The notes: generated by a model from the letters alone, not told the origin. Positions 37,519 to 46,202 are shown, numbered from the stretch's first letter. The stretch: 64,000 bases of DNA from Polynucleobacter sp. UK-Kesae-W10 (GCF_018881575.1 NZ_JACVQB010000001.1:606986-670985), one strand, 5' to 3'. Numbers and translations: made by a program.

Positions 37519-38079
37519 TTAGTTAGCGCGGCTACGGTATTCACCGGTGCGAGTATCGATTTCGATCTTATCGCCAGTGTTGCAGAATAAAGGTACTTGC
37601 AATTCATAGCCAGTGGCCAATTTTGCAGTTTTCAATACTTTTCCTGAGCTGGTGTCGCCTTTTACTGCTGGTTCTGTGTAGATGATTTCACGAACCAATG
37701 AATTTGGCATTGCTACGGAGAGTGCTTTACCTTCATAGAACACCACTTCGCATGGCATACTTTCTTCGAGGTAGTTCAATGCATCACCCATGAATTCTGC
37801 TTCAACTTCATATTGGTTGTAATCACCATCCATGAATACATACATCGGATCTGCGAAGTAAGAGTAGGTGCACTCTTTCTTATCGAGAATGACCACATCA
37901 AACTTGTCATCCGCTTTGTAAACGCCTTCGTTTGGCGCGCCGGTTAACAGGTTCTTAAATTTCATTTTCACAACGGAGGAGTTGCGGCCTGAGCGGCTAT
38001 ATTCGGCTTTCAAAACGACCTGGGCATCGGTGCCGATCATCACTACGTTACCAACGCGGAGTTCTTGTGCTGTTTTCAT
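37519..38079 (-). CDS. efp: elongation factor P (Arg32 type)
   Basis: A 186-residue EF-P. The loop of domain I reads [11 protein letters not shown] and places Arg at residue 32 instead of the Lys34 found in EpmA-modified EF-P. This matches the class rhamnosylated by EarP, whose gene is directly upstream (38165-39235). EF-P relieves ribosome stalling at consecutive prolines. Three beta-barrel domains are implied by length. It is the second gene after earP with an 85-base gap that may hold its own promoter (TACAAT on the minus strand). Confidence 0.97.
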   Translation of the reverse strand: MKTAQELRVGNVVMIGTDAQVVLKAEYSRSGRNSSVVKMKFKNLLTGAPNEGVYKADDKFDVVILDKKECTYSYFADPMYVFMDGDYNQYEVEAEFMGDALNYLEESMPCEVVFYEGKALSVAMPNSLVREIIYTEPAVKGDTSSGKVLKTAKLATGYELQVPLFCNTGDKIEIDTRTGEYRSRAN

Positions 38080-38164
38080 CTTGCTATTCCTGGGTGCAGA
38101 GAGATTTCTGCGGTTTTTATCAAAAACAAGATTGTAACCGCCCGCAGGCCTTTGCTGCTTGGGT

Positions 38165-39235
38165 TTAAGCGACGAACCGCACTAGACGGGCCGCCAAGCC
38201 CCCATCCCCTTGTTTTTCGAGCAAATGAGCGCGCCACTGCTTGGCATGTGGATTCCAGATATCAAGCTGTTTTGCCCATTCGCTTGGCATGGCCCAGGTC
38301 ATTGCCGCAATCGTAGCCAGCCTCAGTTCTTGATTGGCATTTTCCAAGTACAGATCTAAAAAGGCCGCCAATTTCACTTCGTGTGCGCGATCTTCTTGAG
38401 GGTAAATATGCCAAATAAATGGTTTACCAGCCAATTGTGCACGAATAAAAGAGTCTTCTCCTCGCACGATATTGAAATCACACTGCGATAAAACCCAGTC
38501 ATATTCATCTTGCGAAACAAAGGGCATCGAGAGTAGTTGAATATTTTTCGGTAATTGGATTTCTTTCTCGCCATACAGATTGAGTTGTTCTACGTGACCA
38601 TGCGCAAGCAAAACATCCACATCTTCACCTAGGGCGCCTAAATCAGTCAGCCATTTACGAAGCGGTGCTCCTGGGTAACAGAAGATGCTGATACGTTTTG
38701 CACCAGGGCGCAGGTTTGCCCAAATCTCTTGAAGGTTTTGGGGAATCTGCTCTTGAACTTGATGGCCCTCCGGTGGAATAGGGTCCAGCAGCAAGCCGCC
38801 AACCTCATCTTGAAAACCCGGAAAAAAGAAATACTTTGGAATGCCGTGCGACTGAGGGGAAGCTTTTGCATGAAACTCTGTAATCCAGGGCTCCGCGCTC
38901 AGATACTCTAAATTGATGATGATGGGCTTTATCGGTGCAATGAATAAATTGGTGAGATAGCGCTCTGGTAATTCGCAGCCAAAGGCTTCAATCACCACAT
39001 CGGGGGCTTGTGCTGGATGACGGGCATTGTTATAGCTTGCCTCCCAGGGTTGGATATCAATCTTGCCCTTAATACGGGGGTCAACTCCAGAAGCGAGTAA
39101 ATTGAGGGTTGGCAGATCATCGCAATAAATGCGCACCTCTTGTCCGTGAAGACTTGATAAGCTTCGGGCTAGGCGCCAGCAAACACCGGCATCACCATAG
39201 TTATCGACGATTTGGCAGAAAATATCCCAACGCAT
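38165..39235 (-). CDS. earP: EF-P Arg32 rhamnosyltransferase EarP
   Basis: 356 residues from the ATG at 39235. A TTG two codons upstream is possible but weaker. It is the DUF2331/EarP family, with [24 protein letters not shown] at the start (the Asp of DNYGDAGV is the known catalytic-region motif) and the nucleotide-sugar site [22 protein letters not shown] near 270-291. It transfers rhamnose from dTDP-rhamnose to Arg32 of EF-P. Its start codon shares CATG with the divergent uvrC start. Confidence 0.95.
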   Translation of the reverse strand: MRWDIFCQIVDNYGDAGVCWRLARSLSSLHGQEVRIYCDDLPTLNLLASGVDPRIKGKIDIQPWEASYNNARHPAQAPDVVIEAFGCELPERYLTNLFIAPIKPIIINLEYLSAEPWITEFHAKASPQSHGIPKYFFFPGFQDEVGGLLLDPIPPEGHQVQEQIPQNLQEIWANLRPGAKRISIFCYPGAPLRKWLTDLGALGEDVDVLLAHGHVEQLNLYGEKEIQLPKNIQLLSMPFVSQDEYDWVLSQCDFNIVRGEDSFIRAQLAGKPFIWHIYPQEDRAHEVKLAAFLDLYLENANQELRLATIAAMTWAMPSEWAKQLDIWNPHAKQWRAHLLEKQGDGGLAARLVRFVA

Positions 39236-41150
39236 GAGCAATTCGCTTTTTGAAACCCTTCAGCAGGATGTTAAACGGCTACCCGGATTGCCGGGGGTAT
39301 ATCGCTTCTTTGATGAAGCGGGGAACATCTTGTATGTTGGCAAAGCGCGTAACCTTAAAAAGCGTGTATCCAGTTATTTCCAAAGCAAGCAACTATCACC
39401 AAGAATAGCGCTGATGGTGGGCAAAATTGCCCGCTATGAAACAACAGTAACACGGACTGAAACTGAGGCTCTCATTCTAGAGAACAACCTCATTAAAGAG
39501 TTGGCTCCGCCATTCAATATCTTATTTAGGGACGATAAATCCTATCCCTATGTCATGTTAACGGGGCATCAATTTCCCCGTTTAGCCTCTTATCGCGGCA
39601 AAGTTGATAAACGCAATCATTACTTTGGCCCATTCCCGAATAGCTGGGCCGTACGTAATAGTGTGCAAATCTTGCAAAAAGTATTTCGTCTGAGAACTTG
39701 CGAAGACTCTGTTTTTAAGAACCGCAGCCGTCCCTGTCTCTTGCATCAAATTCACCGCTGTAGTGCCCCTTGTGTTGGGCGTTTGAGCGTTGAGCAATAC
39801 GGCCAAGATGTAGCACAAGCAACACGATTCTTAGAGGGTGACCACAGTCGCGTCTTATCAGAGCTTGAAAAAGAAATGCATGTGCATAGTGATGCGATGG
39901 AATTTGAAATGGCAGCAGTATTGCGCGACCGTATCGCAGACCTTTCCAGCGTATTGCAACAACAATCCATGGACACTGTTGCCGAAGGTGAGGGTGATGT
40001 AGACATCATTGCAGTAGCACTCATGGAAGGTATGGTTTGCGTCAATCTCGCAATGGTGCGAGGAGGCCGTCACTTGGGCGACAGAGCCTATTTCCCTAAA
40101 GGATTGCGGACAAGCTCTGGCGAGCTTCCGCCCCCAGCAGAAATATTAGAAGCCTTTATTACGCAGCATTATTTAGAGGATGTGGAAGGCGGTGCTGGTG
40201 CGACAAGCAACTTGATTCCACCGGTACTGGTGCTCAATCATCCTTTGCATTCTGTCGCGGATGATCTTGCTCAAACTAGTGAAACTCCGCCAGAGGATCT
40301 ACATGATTTATTGAATGCTCAAGCTGGTCGAAAAGTAAGCTTCTTGCATCAACCCCAAGGACAGCGTCGCCATTGGTTGGCGATGGCGGAGGGTAATGCC
40401 AAGATTGCTTTGACTAAGCGTTTGGTTGAAACCGGCGGTCAATTGGCGAGAGCTCGAGCCTTGGTCGATATTCTGGGGCTTGATCTTGAAGGACTGGAGC
40501 ATTTGCGGATTGAGTGCTTTGATATTAGTCACACTTCAGGTGAGGCAACACAGGCTTCCTGTGTGGTTTATGCAAAAAATGCAATGCAGTCGAGTGAGTA
40601 CCGTCGCTTCAATATTAACGACATTACTCCTGGTGATGACTATGCAGCGATGCGTCAAGTTTTACAAAGACGCTATGCCAATTTCCAAGAGCTGCCCCCA
40701 GAAAAAATGCCTCAAGTTATTTTGATAGATGGTGGTAAAGGTCAGGTAGAGATGGCCCGCCAAGTACTCTCTGAGTTTGGGATGGATATCAGTTTGATTG
40801 TCGGCGTTGCAAAAGGCGAGGGTCGTAAAGTGGGTTTAGAGACCTTGATTTTTGCGGATGGCCGTGAGCCTCTGGAATTGGGTATCGACAGCGCTGCCCT
40901 GTTATTGGTAGCCCAGATCCGAGATGAAGCACATCGCTTTGCCATTACTGGGATGCGCGCAAAGCGCGCCAAGGCGCGGACGGTTTCACGTTTGGAAGAG
41001 ATTGAGGGTATTGGCGCCAAGCGGCGACAGAAGCTCTTGGCCCGCTTTGGGGGTCTTAAAGGCGTTGCCAATGCCAGCATCGAAGAGATTGCCAGTGTTG
41101 AGGGAGTGTCACTGACTTTGGCAGAGCAGATTTATCGTCAATTACATTAG
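39234..41150 (+). CDS. uvrC: excinuclease ABC subunit C
   Basis: A 638-residue UvrC. The GIY-YIG nuclease domain opens with [30 protein letters not shown] (about 20-50). The UvrB-binding UVR motif is near 200-235. The C-terminal RNase H-like endonuclease begins near [12 protein letters not shown] (about 423), with IDGGKGQ near 499, and ends in a helix-hairpin-helix domain ([18 protein letters not shown]). It incises damaged DNA in nucleotide excision repair. The ATG at 39234 overlaps the earP ATG on the other strand. The ribosome-binding site is poor. Confidence 0.95.
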   Translation: MSNSLFETLQQDVKRLPGLPGVYRFFDEAGNILYVGKARNLKKRVSSYFQSKQLSPRIALMVGKIARYETTVTRTETEALILENNLIKELAPPFNILFRDDKSYPYVMLTGHQFPRLASYRGKVDKRNHYFGPFPNSWAVRNSVQILQKVFRLRTCEDSVFKNRSRPCLLHQIHRCSAPCVGRLSVEQYGQDVAQATRFLEGDHSRVLSELEKEMHVHSDAMEFEMAAVLRDRIADLSSVLQQQSMDTVAEGEGDVDIIAVALMEGMVCVNLAMVRGGRHLGDRAYFPKGLRTSSGELPPPAEILEAFITQHYLEDVEGGAGATSNLIPPVLVLNHPLHSVADDLAQTSETPPEDLHDLLNAQAGRKVSFLHQPQGQRRHWLAMAEGNAKIALTKRLVETGGQLARARALVDILGLDLEGLEHLRIECFDISHTSGEATQASCVVYAKNAMQSSEYRRFNINDITPGDDYAAMRQVLQRRYANFQELPPEKMPQVILIDGGKGQVEMARQVLSEFGMDISLIVGVAKGEGRKVGLETLIFADGREPLELGIDSAALLLVAQIRDEAHRFAITGMRAKRAKARTVSRLEEIEGIGAKRRQKLLARFGGLKGVANASIEEIASVEGVSLTLAEQIYRQLH

Positions 41151-41184
41151 GGCTTAAGGGGCTAATTTAGTTTATGCTTAGCGC

Positions 41185-41760
41185 ATGCCATTCAATCTGC
41201 CCATCGCCTTAACTTGGTTGCGTGTTGCAGCAATTCCATTGCTGGTGGCAGTCTTTTATCTCCCCGGAGATTGGCTTACTCCTTTTGAGAAAAATTTCAT
41301 TGCGGCACTCATCTTTACGCTTGCTGCTGTAACAGACTGGTTGGATGGATTTTTAGCGCGTCGCTTAAAACAAGAATCTGCCTTTGGCCAATTCCTTGAT
41401 CCTGTAGCCGATAAATTAATTGTTGCTGCTGCCTTGCTAGTCTTACTCAATATGGATCGTGTGCAAGTGTGGGTTGCCTTAGTGATCATTGGTCGCGAAA
41501 TTACGATTTCTGCATTACGCGAGTGGATGGCTTTATTGGGTGCAGGTAAAAGCGTTGCAGTACATATGGTTGGTAAGTTAAAAACCACAGCGCAGCTGGT
41601 AGCCATTCCTTTTCTGTTGCTCAATGACACACTCTTTGGATGGCTTGATTGCGCCAAAATTGGTACCTGGCTAATTTGGGTGGCTGCGTTTTTAACCCTT
41701 TGGTCGATGTTTTATTACCTCAAAAAAGCACTGCCGCAGTTGGCAGGAAAAATCGACTAA
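41185..41760 (+). CDS. pgsA: CDP-diacylglycerol--glycerol-3-phosphate 3-phosphatidyltransferase
   Basis: A 191-residue membrane enzyme of phosphatidylglycerol synthesis. The CDP-alcohol phosphatidyltransferase motif runs from DWLDGFLARR to GQFLDPVADK (about 51-78), with the D-G-x2-A-R-x8-G-x3-D-x3-D spacing. There are about four to five hydrophobic segments. It follows uvrC by 34 bases, the same uvrC-pgsA order as in E. coli, and two tRNA genes follow. Confidence 0.95.
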   Translation: MPFNLPIALTWLRVAAIPLLVAVFYLPGDWLTPFEKNFIAALIFTLAAVTDWLDGFLARRLKQESAFGQFLDPVADKLIVAAALLVLLNMDRVQVWVALVIIGREITISALREWMALLGAGKSVAVHMVGKLKTTAQLVAIPFLLLNDTLFGWLDCAKIGTWLIWVAAFLTLWSMFYYLKKALPQLAGKID

Positions 41761-41875
41761 ACCTTCTCAAGCTGATTCTATAAGGCTTTGGAGCCTGATT
41801 AAGGGTTCTGATTTTGGGGTTTGAAAAGGAAAAATGCTTTCTGCGCGATTGTTTGTTAAACTATCGCCCTGTTAT

Positions 41876-41951
41876 GCGGGAATAGCTCAGCTGGTAGAGC
41901 GATACCTTGCCAAGGTATAGGTCGGGAGTTCGAACCTCCTTTCCCGCTCCA
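41876..41951 (+). tRNA. tRNA-Gly (GCC)
   Basis: 76 bases including an encoded CCA. The 7-bp acceptor stem is GCGGGAA with TTCCCGC (41941-41947), the anticodon stem ATACC/GGTAT encloses TTGCCAA with anticodon GCC at 41909-41911, and the T-loop is TTCGAAC. All arms pair. Confidence 0.97.
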
Positions 41952-41957
41952 AGTTCG

Positions 41958-41987
41958 ATGGGAAGCCCTGAAAAGCTTCCCATTTTT
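41958..41987 (+). terminator. terminator-like hairpin between tRNA-Gly and tRNA-Cys
   Basis: A 9-bp perfect stem (41958-41966 with 41975-41983), an 8-base loop and a run of five T (41983-41987). It lies seven bases after tRNA-Gly and 13 bases before tRNA-Cys. Confidence 0.6.
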
Positions 41988-41999
41988 GATTCAGGATCT

Positions 42000-42073
42000 G
42001 GCGCGTTGGCCGAGTGGTTAGGCAGGAGCCTGCAAAGCTTCGTACGGGGGTTCGATTCCCTCACGCGCCTCCA
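42000..42073 (+). tRNA. tRNA-Cys (GCA)
   Basis: 74 bases including an encoded CCA. The acceptor stem GGCGCGT pairs with ACGCGCC (42063-42069). The anticodon stem GGAGC/GCTTC (one wobble) encloses CTGCAAA with anticodon GCA. The T-arm GGGGG/CCCTC encloses TTCGATT. Confidence 0.96.
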
Positions 42074-42157
42074 GTGATTTCGCTTGACGAAATAGCTTCA
42101 TCACCTAAAATACTTTCAGTATCTATACGGAAGTTTCGTCAATTCACTAAAGCGAAA
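42073..42157 (+). promoter_or_regulatory. nested palindromic element between tRNA-Cys and a lipoprotein gene
   Basis: Several inverted repeats nest: 42078-42084 with 42151-42157 (7 bp), 42084-42092 with 42134-42142 (9 bp), 42096-42099 with 42130-42133, and an inner hairpin 42110-42114 with 42118-42122. An alternative pairing joins 42073-42077 with 42144-42148. The right arm reaches to two bases before the lipoprotein ATG, where no Shine-Dalgarno is visible. It could be a structured 5' leader or a small mobile palindromic sequence. Confidence 0.5.
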
Positions 42158-42158
42158 A

Positions 42159-42620
42159 ATGATCAAAATTCACTCCCTTAAAGTTAGCGCTCTTGCATTG
42201 TTTTTGTCAGCATTATTGGGCGCATGCGCTAGTTCTGGCGATTCACCAACAGGAACGCCGCAAGAAGTTCAAGAAGTGCAGACACAGCTCTTGGGCGATA
42301 TGCCATTGCCTGCAGCTTCCAAGATTATTGGCTCTGATTCTTTAATCATTGGGCGCGGCGATAACTGGGTGGGTCGGGTAGTGCTATCGGGTGTACAAAC
42401 CCCAACCGATATTTATGCTTTCTTTCAGTCCGAGTATCCACGTGCAGGCTGGACCACAGTTAGTGCTGTGAAATCCAAGACCAGTATTTTGGTATTCACA
42501 AAAGGTGATCGCACAGCTACAGTGGAATTAAATGAAGGTTCTCTTGCTGGGCCTAAAACAGTCATCACCATTACTTCTTCTCCAAAGAACGCCAACGTAG
42601 TGGCGCCAAGCAAACGCTGA
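42159..42620 (+). CDS. hypothetical lipoprotein
   Basis: A 153-residue protein with a lipoprotein signal: a hydrophobic core at about 8-20 and lipobox LLGAC with Cys at residue 23, followed by ASSGDS (no Asp at +2, so probably sorted to the outer membrane). The mature domain is about 110 residues with DMPLPAASKIIGSDSLIIG near 45-63 and a DNWVGRVVLSG stretch; I do not recognise the family. It lies 85 bases after tRNA-Cys and no Shine-Dalgarno is visible. It may be transcribed with the tRNAs. A strong terminator follows. Confidence 0.78.
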   Translation: MIKIHSLKVSALALFLSALLGACASSGDSPTGTPQEVQEVQTQLLGDMPLPAASKIIGSDSLIIGRGDNWVGRVVLSGVQTPTDIYAFFQSEYPRAGWTTVSAVKSKTSILVFTKGDRTATVELNEGSLAGPKTVITITSSPKNANVVAPSKR

Positions 42621-42656
42621 TCGTATTAGCAGCATGGCTTTTCGAAGCTGAAATAA

Positions 42657-42681
42657 AAAAGGCCTCCACTGGAGGCCTTTT
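42657..42681. terminator. bidirectional terminator between the lipoprotein gene and lexA
   Basis: An 11-bp perfect stem (42657-42667 with 42671-42681) with an ACT loop and A/T runs on both sides. Confidence 0.92.
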
Positions 42682-42698
42682 GTTTTGCAGTGAGCGGC

Positions 42699-43415
42699 TT
42701 ACAGACCCTCGGCCCGGATTAAGCCTACTGCCTGTCCTTCAATCGCAAAGTTTGGTTGACGACCATCCACCACAATATTTTTGAAGTCTGGATTTTCAGC
42801 TTGCAACTCAATCACCATGCCGTTTGCAGTTTTCTTTTGCTGCCAGCGCTTCACAGTGACTTCATCATCTAATCGAGCGACCACGATATCGCCGTTGCGA
42901 ACTTCAGTCGTTTTTCTGACGGCCAAATAATCTCCGTCTAAGATGCCTGCATCACGCATGCTCATACCTTTTACTTTTAACAAGTAATCAGCACCCTTGC
43001 TAAATAAACTTGGATCAATCGGTACTTGTTTTTCAATATGCTCTACTGCCATGATGGGTGAGCCAGCAGCAACACGACCAATGAGTGGGAGTGTGAGTTG
43101 TTGTAGTGCGCCCGATGGCAATGACATCTGGCGATATTGATTAGTGTGATGGGTTTGATTGCGTTGCGCAATCCGAATGCCGCGTGATGTGCCTGGCGTT
43201 AATTCGATGTAACCTTTTTTTGCCAAGGCACGCAGATGTTCCTCAGCAGCATTTGCTGAAGCGAAACCAAGTTGAGTGGCGATTTCTGCGCGCGTTGGCG
43301 GCAAACCACTTTCATCGATCGCTTTAGTAATGAGTTCCAAAATCTCGCTCTGGCGAGGAGTGAGTTTAGGGAGGGCAGTCAGCTCCTCTGGGTAATCGAC
43401 TGTATTTATGTCCAT
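42699..43415 (-). CDS. lexA: LexA repressor
   Basis: A 238-residue SOS repressor. The winged-helix DNA-binding domain (about 17-80) has [13 protein letters not shown] and [23 protein letters not shown]. The autocleavage site is Ala-Gly in GRVAAGSPI (near 115-117). The catalytic Ser is in KGMSMRDAG and the Lys in DEVTVKRW near 184. The N-terminus has about 15 more residues than E. coli LexA. The ATG at 43415 is the only suitable start, and the promoter lies so close that the mRNA may be leaderless. Confidence 0.95.
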   Translation of the reverse strand: MDINTVDYPEELTALPKLTPRQSEILELITKAIDESGLPPTRAEIATQLGFASANAAEEHLRALAKKGYIELTPGTSRGIRIAQRNQTHHTNQYRQMSLPSGALQQLTLPLIGRVAAGSPIMAVEHIEKQVPIDPSLFSKGADYLLKVKGMSMRDAGILDGDYLAVRKTTEVRNGDIVVARLDDEVTVKRWQQKKTANGMVIELQAENPDFKNIVVDGRQPNFAIEGQAVGLIRAEGL

Positions 43416-43416
43416 A

Positions 43417-43450
43417 CTGGGATTGTATACAGCGGTATTTGATATTTCAA
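43417..43450 (-). promoter_or_regulatory. lexA promoter with overlapping SOS box
   Basis: On the minus strand a -35 TTGAAA (43450-43445), 17 bases, and a -10 TACAAT (43427-43422) put the start at about the A of the lexA ATG (43415). The SOS-box-like CTGT-N8-CCAG (43432-43417; one mismatch to CTGT-N8-ACAG) covers the -10. A second half-conserved site (ATGG-N8-ACAG, 43415-43400) lies inside the first codons. LexA would repress its own gene. Confidence 0.7.
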
Positions 43451-43474
43451 GCTATTTAGGGGCGATAATAGGGA

Positions 43475-44551
43475 ATGAGCACGATTCCAAGTCTTTCTGA
43501 AAATTCTCCCCATATTTTGGTCTTGGGTATGGGCGGCACGATTGCGGGCTTGGCAGCCAGCCCCAATGAAAACCCCCTTCAATACGAGGCAGGCCAGGTA
43601 GAGGTCGATGCTTTGCTTGCCCATGTCCGCTCCGCTATTCCAACGGGAATTGCCCTAGCTACTCGGCAGCTTGCCAATATCAACAGTCGTAATCTTTCAG
43701 AGTCCTTGTTGACCCGATTGGGCGAGGAGATCAGAAAAGAGCTCGCTAATCCCTTGGTTAGGGGGGTAGTGGTCACTCACGGAACAGACGCGATTGAGGA
43801 AACCGGTATCTTTTTGCAATTGGTTTGCGGCAGATATGCACAAGATTTAGGCAAAAGAGTCATCCTTACTGGGGCGATGTTGCCAGCGAATGCCCCGCAG
43901 GCAGATGGCCCATCCAACCTGCTTGATGCCATTCGTTGGGCTTCAACCCCTGTAGACAATTGCCCTGGGGGTATTTATGCTGTGATGGATGGCAGGGGAT
44001 GTATGGCAATGGACCTGTCCAAGCGCCATACCACCGCTTTAAATGCGCCGATTGCAGCCTCACCCAGTAGTTCGGTAGGCTTAATCAACCCCTCTTGGCT
44101 TTCTGGGGTGAAGGCCTTAGAGGCTGCCTGGCAAGAGGATCTACCTATTCCTAAGGGGGATGAGTGGCCTTGGGTCGAGATTCTGACTAGCCATTCCGGC
44201 GCCCGCTCAGAAACCATCAGCCATTGGCTCGACACCCGAGTTCAGGGCTTGGTGCTGGCTGGCTCTGGGATGGGTGGCTTTCATGATGAATGGCTCAAGC
44301 CGCTGGCAGGAGCTGCAAAGCGGGGCATTGCTTTGGTGAGAACCAGTCGAACTGGTGCAGGCCTGACGCTACCCAATATTCCGGAAAAAGATCTTGATGG
44401 TTGCCTAGCTTCTGGCAAGCTTTCTGCTCCCCGGGCCAGAATTGCTCTTCAGCTAGCCTTAAATGCGGAAAAACAGGCCAAATTAGCTGGTAAATCCCTG
44501 ACTTGGCAGGATTTTTTTGCTAGAATAGCGGTCTTGCCTGAAGTTGGGTGA
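43475..44551 (+). CDS. L-asparaginase
   Basis: A 358-residue asparaginase/glutaminase-family enzyme. The first catalytic Thr is in LGMGGTIAGLA (near 22) and the second in VTHGTDAIEET (near 102), with the Asp of the same motif. The Lys and the remaining parts of the active site follow (LTGAMLPANAPQADGP near 131-146). No signal peptide is present, so it is probably cytoplasmic. It hydrolyses asparagine to aspartate and ammonia. It diverges from lexA and its last codons contain the likely rpsF promoter. Confidence 0.88.
   Translation: MSTIPSLSENSPHILVLGMGGTIAGLAASPNENPLQYEAGQVEVDALLAHVRSAIPTGIALATRQLANINSRNLSESLLTRLGEEIRKELANPLVRGVVVTHGTDAIEETGIFLQLVCGRYAQDLGKRVILTGAMLPANAPQADGPSNLLDAIRWASTPVDNCPGGIYAVMDGRGCMAMDLSKRHTTALNAPIAASPSSSVGLINPSWLSGVKALEAAWQEDLPIPKGDEWPWVEILTSHSGARSETISHWLDTRVQGLVLAGSGMGGFHDEWLKPLAGAAKRGIALVRTSRTGAGLTLPNIPEKDLDGCLASGKLSAPRARIALQLALNAEKQAKLAGKSLTWQDFFARIAVLPEVG
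44518..44526 (+). promoter_or_regulatory. extended -10 promoter for the rpsF operon
   Basis: TGCTAGAAT (extended -10 with TAGAAT at 44521-44526) inside the 3' end of the asparaginase gene, with a CTGACT-like -35 17 bases upstream. The same nonamer precedes rpmF. The predicted transcript would have a leader of about 150 bases. Confidence 0.55.
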
Positions 44552-44612
44552 GCGCTGCAAAGCGGCAGTAAAAGTGTCTGTTAGTTGTACATACAATTTG
44601 TTACTACCTTGT

Positions 44613-44663
44613 CACACTGGCGCTAATTTCACAACCATCAGAAATTAGCAAGACGCCCAGGTG
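44613..44663 (+). promoter_or_regulatory. candidate S6:S18-binding leader of rpsF
   Basis: A long bulged hairpin. An 8-bp stem (44623-44630 with 44641-44648) with a 10-base loop is extended by CTGGCG/CGCC-CAG (44617-44622 with 44554-type spacing at 44654-44660) and CAC/GTG (44613-44615 with 44661-44663), with a five-base bulge at 44649-44653. It lies 23 bases before the rpsF ATG. In many bacteria a bulged stem here binds the S6:S18 complex for autoregulation; the exact CCG box is not certain here. Confidence 0.5.
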
Positions 44664-44686
44664 ACTTTATCCTGAAGGAGTGTTTG

Positions 44687-45061
44687 ATGCGTCATTATGA
44701 AATCGTCTTTATCGTCCATCCGGACCAAAGCGAGCAAGTGCCAGCGATGATCGATCGTTACAAAGCTACATTAGCAGCTGCGGGCGGCAAAATTCATCGT
44801 ATTGAAGATTGGGGTCGTCGTCAGATGGCTTACATGATCGACAAGCTTGCTAAAGCCCACTACGTTTGCATGAACATTGAGTGCGACCAGAAAACTCTGG
44901 AAGAGCTCGAGCATGCGTTCAAATTTAACGATGCTGTTTTGCGTCACCTCATCATCAAGACTAAGAAAGCTGAAACAGAGCCTTCCATCATGATGAAAGA
45001 AGTGCAACGTGAAGAAGCACGCAAATCAGCTCAAGCCGACGCTCCAGTAGCGGCAGCCTAA
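44687..45061 (+). CDS. rpsF: 30S ribosomal protein S6
   Basis: 124 residues from the ATG at 44687 (preceded by GAAGGAG). The upstream TTG at 44684 would add one residue. It opens [18 protein letters not shown], with [19 protein letters not shown] near 29-47, both standard for S6. The C-terminal tail is charged. It is the first gene of rpsF-priB-rpsR-rplI, and S6 binds S18 on the platform of the small subunit. Confidence 0.97.
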   Translation: MRHYEIVFIVHPDQSEQVPAMIDRYKATLAAAGGKIHRIEDWGRRQMAYMIDKLAKAHYVCMNIECDQKTLEELEHAFKFNDAVLRHLIIKTKKAETEPSIMMKEVQREEARKSAQADAPVAAA

Positions 45062-45120
45062 GTTAAAAATTTGAAGAGGAATACACAGACTAGAAAACGT
45101 ATCAGAGAAGCGGAGCGGCG

Positions 45121-45414
45121 TTGAATCATTTCACCCTCACTGCAATCTTGGTATCCAAAGACGCAATTCGATTTACACCAGCAGGAATACCGGTGATGCA
45201 TGGTTTGCTAGAACATAGCGGACAAGCAAACGAGGTAGGAGTGGCAAGGAAAATCCAGATGAGCGTTGAAGCTATCGCAATTGGTCCGATACAAAAGGAT
45301 TTAGAGCGAATGGATTTAGGAGCTGAGGCAGTGTTCGAGGGATTCTTAGCACCCAAGACTCTACGTAATCAAAGACTGGTTTTCCACATTACCCATATTC
45401 AATTGAAAAATTAA
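45121..45414 (+). CDS. priB: primosomal replication protein PriB
   Basis: A 97-residue OB-fold protein related to single-stranded DNA-binding proteins. It starts at a TTG (45121): an in-frame TAG at 45091 leaves no ATG upstream, and a GGAGCGG lies just before. The sequence [25 protein letters not shown] is typical of beta-type PriB. It helps PriA restart collapsed forks by loading DnaB, which is encoded at 46203. Its position between rpsF and rpsR is typical for proteobacteria. Confidence 0.93.
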   Translation: MNHFTLTAILVSKDAIRFTPAGIPVMHGLLEHSGQANEVGVARKIQMSVEAIAIGPIQKDLERMDLGAEAVFEGFLAPKTLRNQRLVFHITHIQLKN

Positions 45415-45427
45415 AGAGGAAATCATC

Positions 45428-45700
45428 ATGGCGTTTGGAAAGAAACCCGATTTCAAAAAGAAACCAGCTCAGAACCCATTGTTCAAGCGTAAGCGTTATT
45501 GCCGTTTCACTGTTGCCGGTGTGGAACAGATCGACTACAAAGATGTAGATACATTGAAGGACTTCATTGGCGAAAACGCCAAGATCACTCCTGCTCGTTT
45601 GACTGGCACAAAAGCAAAATATCAGCGTCAATTAGACACTGCTATCAAGCGTGCTCGTTTCTTGGCTTTGTTGCCATTCTCCGATCAACATAAGAAATAA
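45428..45700 (+). CDS. rpsR: 30S ribosomal protein S18
   Basis: A 90-residue basic protein: [21 protein letters not shown] near 19-39, [16 protein letters not shown] near 54-69 and [15 protein letters not shown] near 74-88 are standard S18. Shine-Dalgarno AAAGAGGAAA precedes the ATG. It pairs with S6 on 16S rRNA and probably in leader autoregulation. It lies between priB and rplI. Confidence 0.97.
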   Translation: MAFGKKPDFKKKPAQNPLFKRKRYCRFTVAGVEQIDYKDVDTLKDFIGENAKITPARLTGTKAKYQRQLDTAIKRARFLALLPFSDQHKK

Positions 45701-45713
45701 TTAGGAGCCCTCA

Positions 45714-46166
45714 ATGCAAATCATTCTTTTAGAAAAAGTAATCAACTTGGGTAACCTAGGCGACATCGTTCGCGTTAAAGACGGTTATGCTCGCAATTTC
45801 TTAATCCCACAACGCAAAGCCCGTCGTGCAACTGAAGCGGCAATCGCTGACTTTGCAACACGTCGTGCTGAGTTAGAAAAATTGGCTGCTGAGAAATTGG
45901 CTGCTGCTGAAGCAGTTGGCATCAAGCTTAAAGATTTGGTTCTCGAAATCGGTCAAAAAGCGGGTGTTGACGGTCGTTTGTTTGGCTCTGTAACTAACCA
46001 CGATATTGCTGATGCGTTGAAAGCTAAAGGCTTTACGATTGAGAAGGCTTCAATCCGTATGCCTACTGGCCCATTGAAAATGGTTGGTGATCATCCTGTT
46101 GCGGTTGCTGTTCATACCGACGTAGTAGTGGATATCACTATTCGTGTAGTTGGCGAGCAAGCGTAA
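45714..46166 (+). CDS. rplI: 50S ribosomal protein L9
   Basis: 150 residues, close to the usual 148-150. The N-terminal domain opens [33 protein letters not shown]. The long connecting helix (about 41-75) and the C-terminal domain with [18 protein letters not shown] near 90-107 follow. It has AGGAG before the ATG. L9 supports translation fidelity on the large subunit. Confidence 0.97.
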   Translation: MQIILLEKVINLGNLGDIVRVKDGYARNFLIPQRKARRATEAAIADFATRRAELEKLAAEKLAAAEAVGIKLKDLVLEIGQKAGVDGRLFGSVTNHDIADALKAKGFTIEKASIRMPTGPLKMVGDHPVAVAVHTDVVVDITIRVVGEQA

Positions 46167-46202
46167 GTTTTAAGTCTTAGGTTCTAGGACTTCGCTAGCC
46201 TC

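Noticed and set aside
41256-41657. A 133-codon frame antisense to pgsA
   Set aside because: It is a shadow of the conserved membrane enzyme on the other strand.
42074-42158. The palindromic region taken as an intrinsic terminator of tRNA-Cys
   Set aside because: There is no T-run after any of the stems, and the outer arms reach the lipoprotein start, so I list it as a regulatory or mobile candidate instead.
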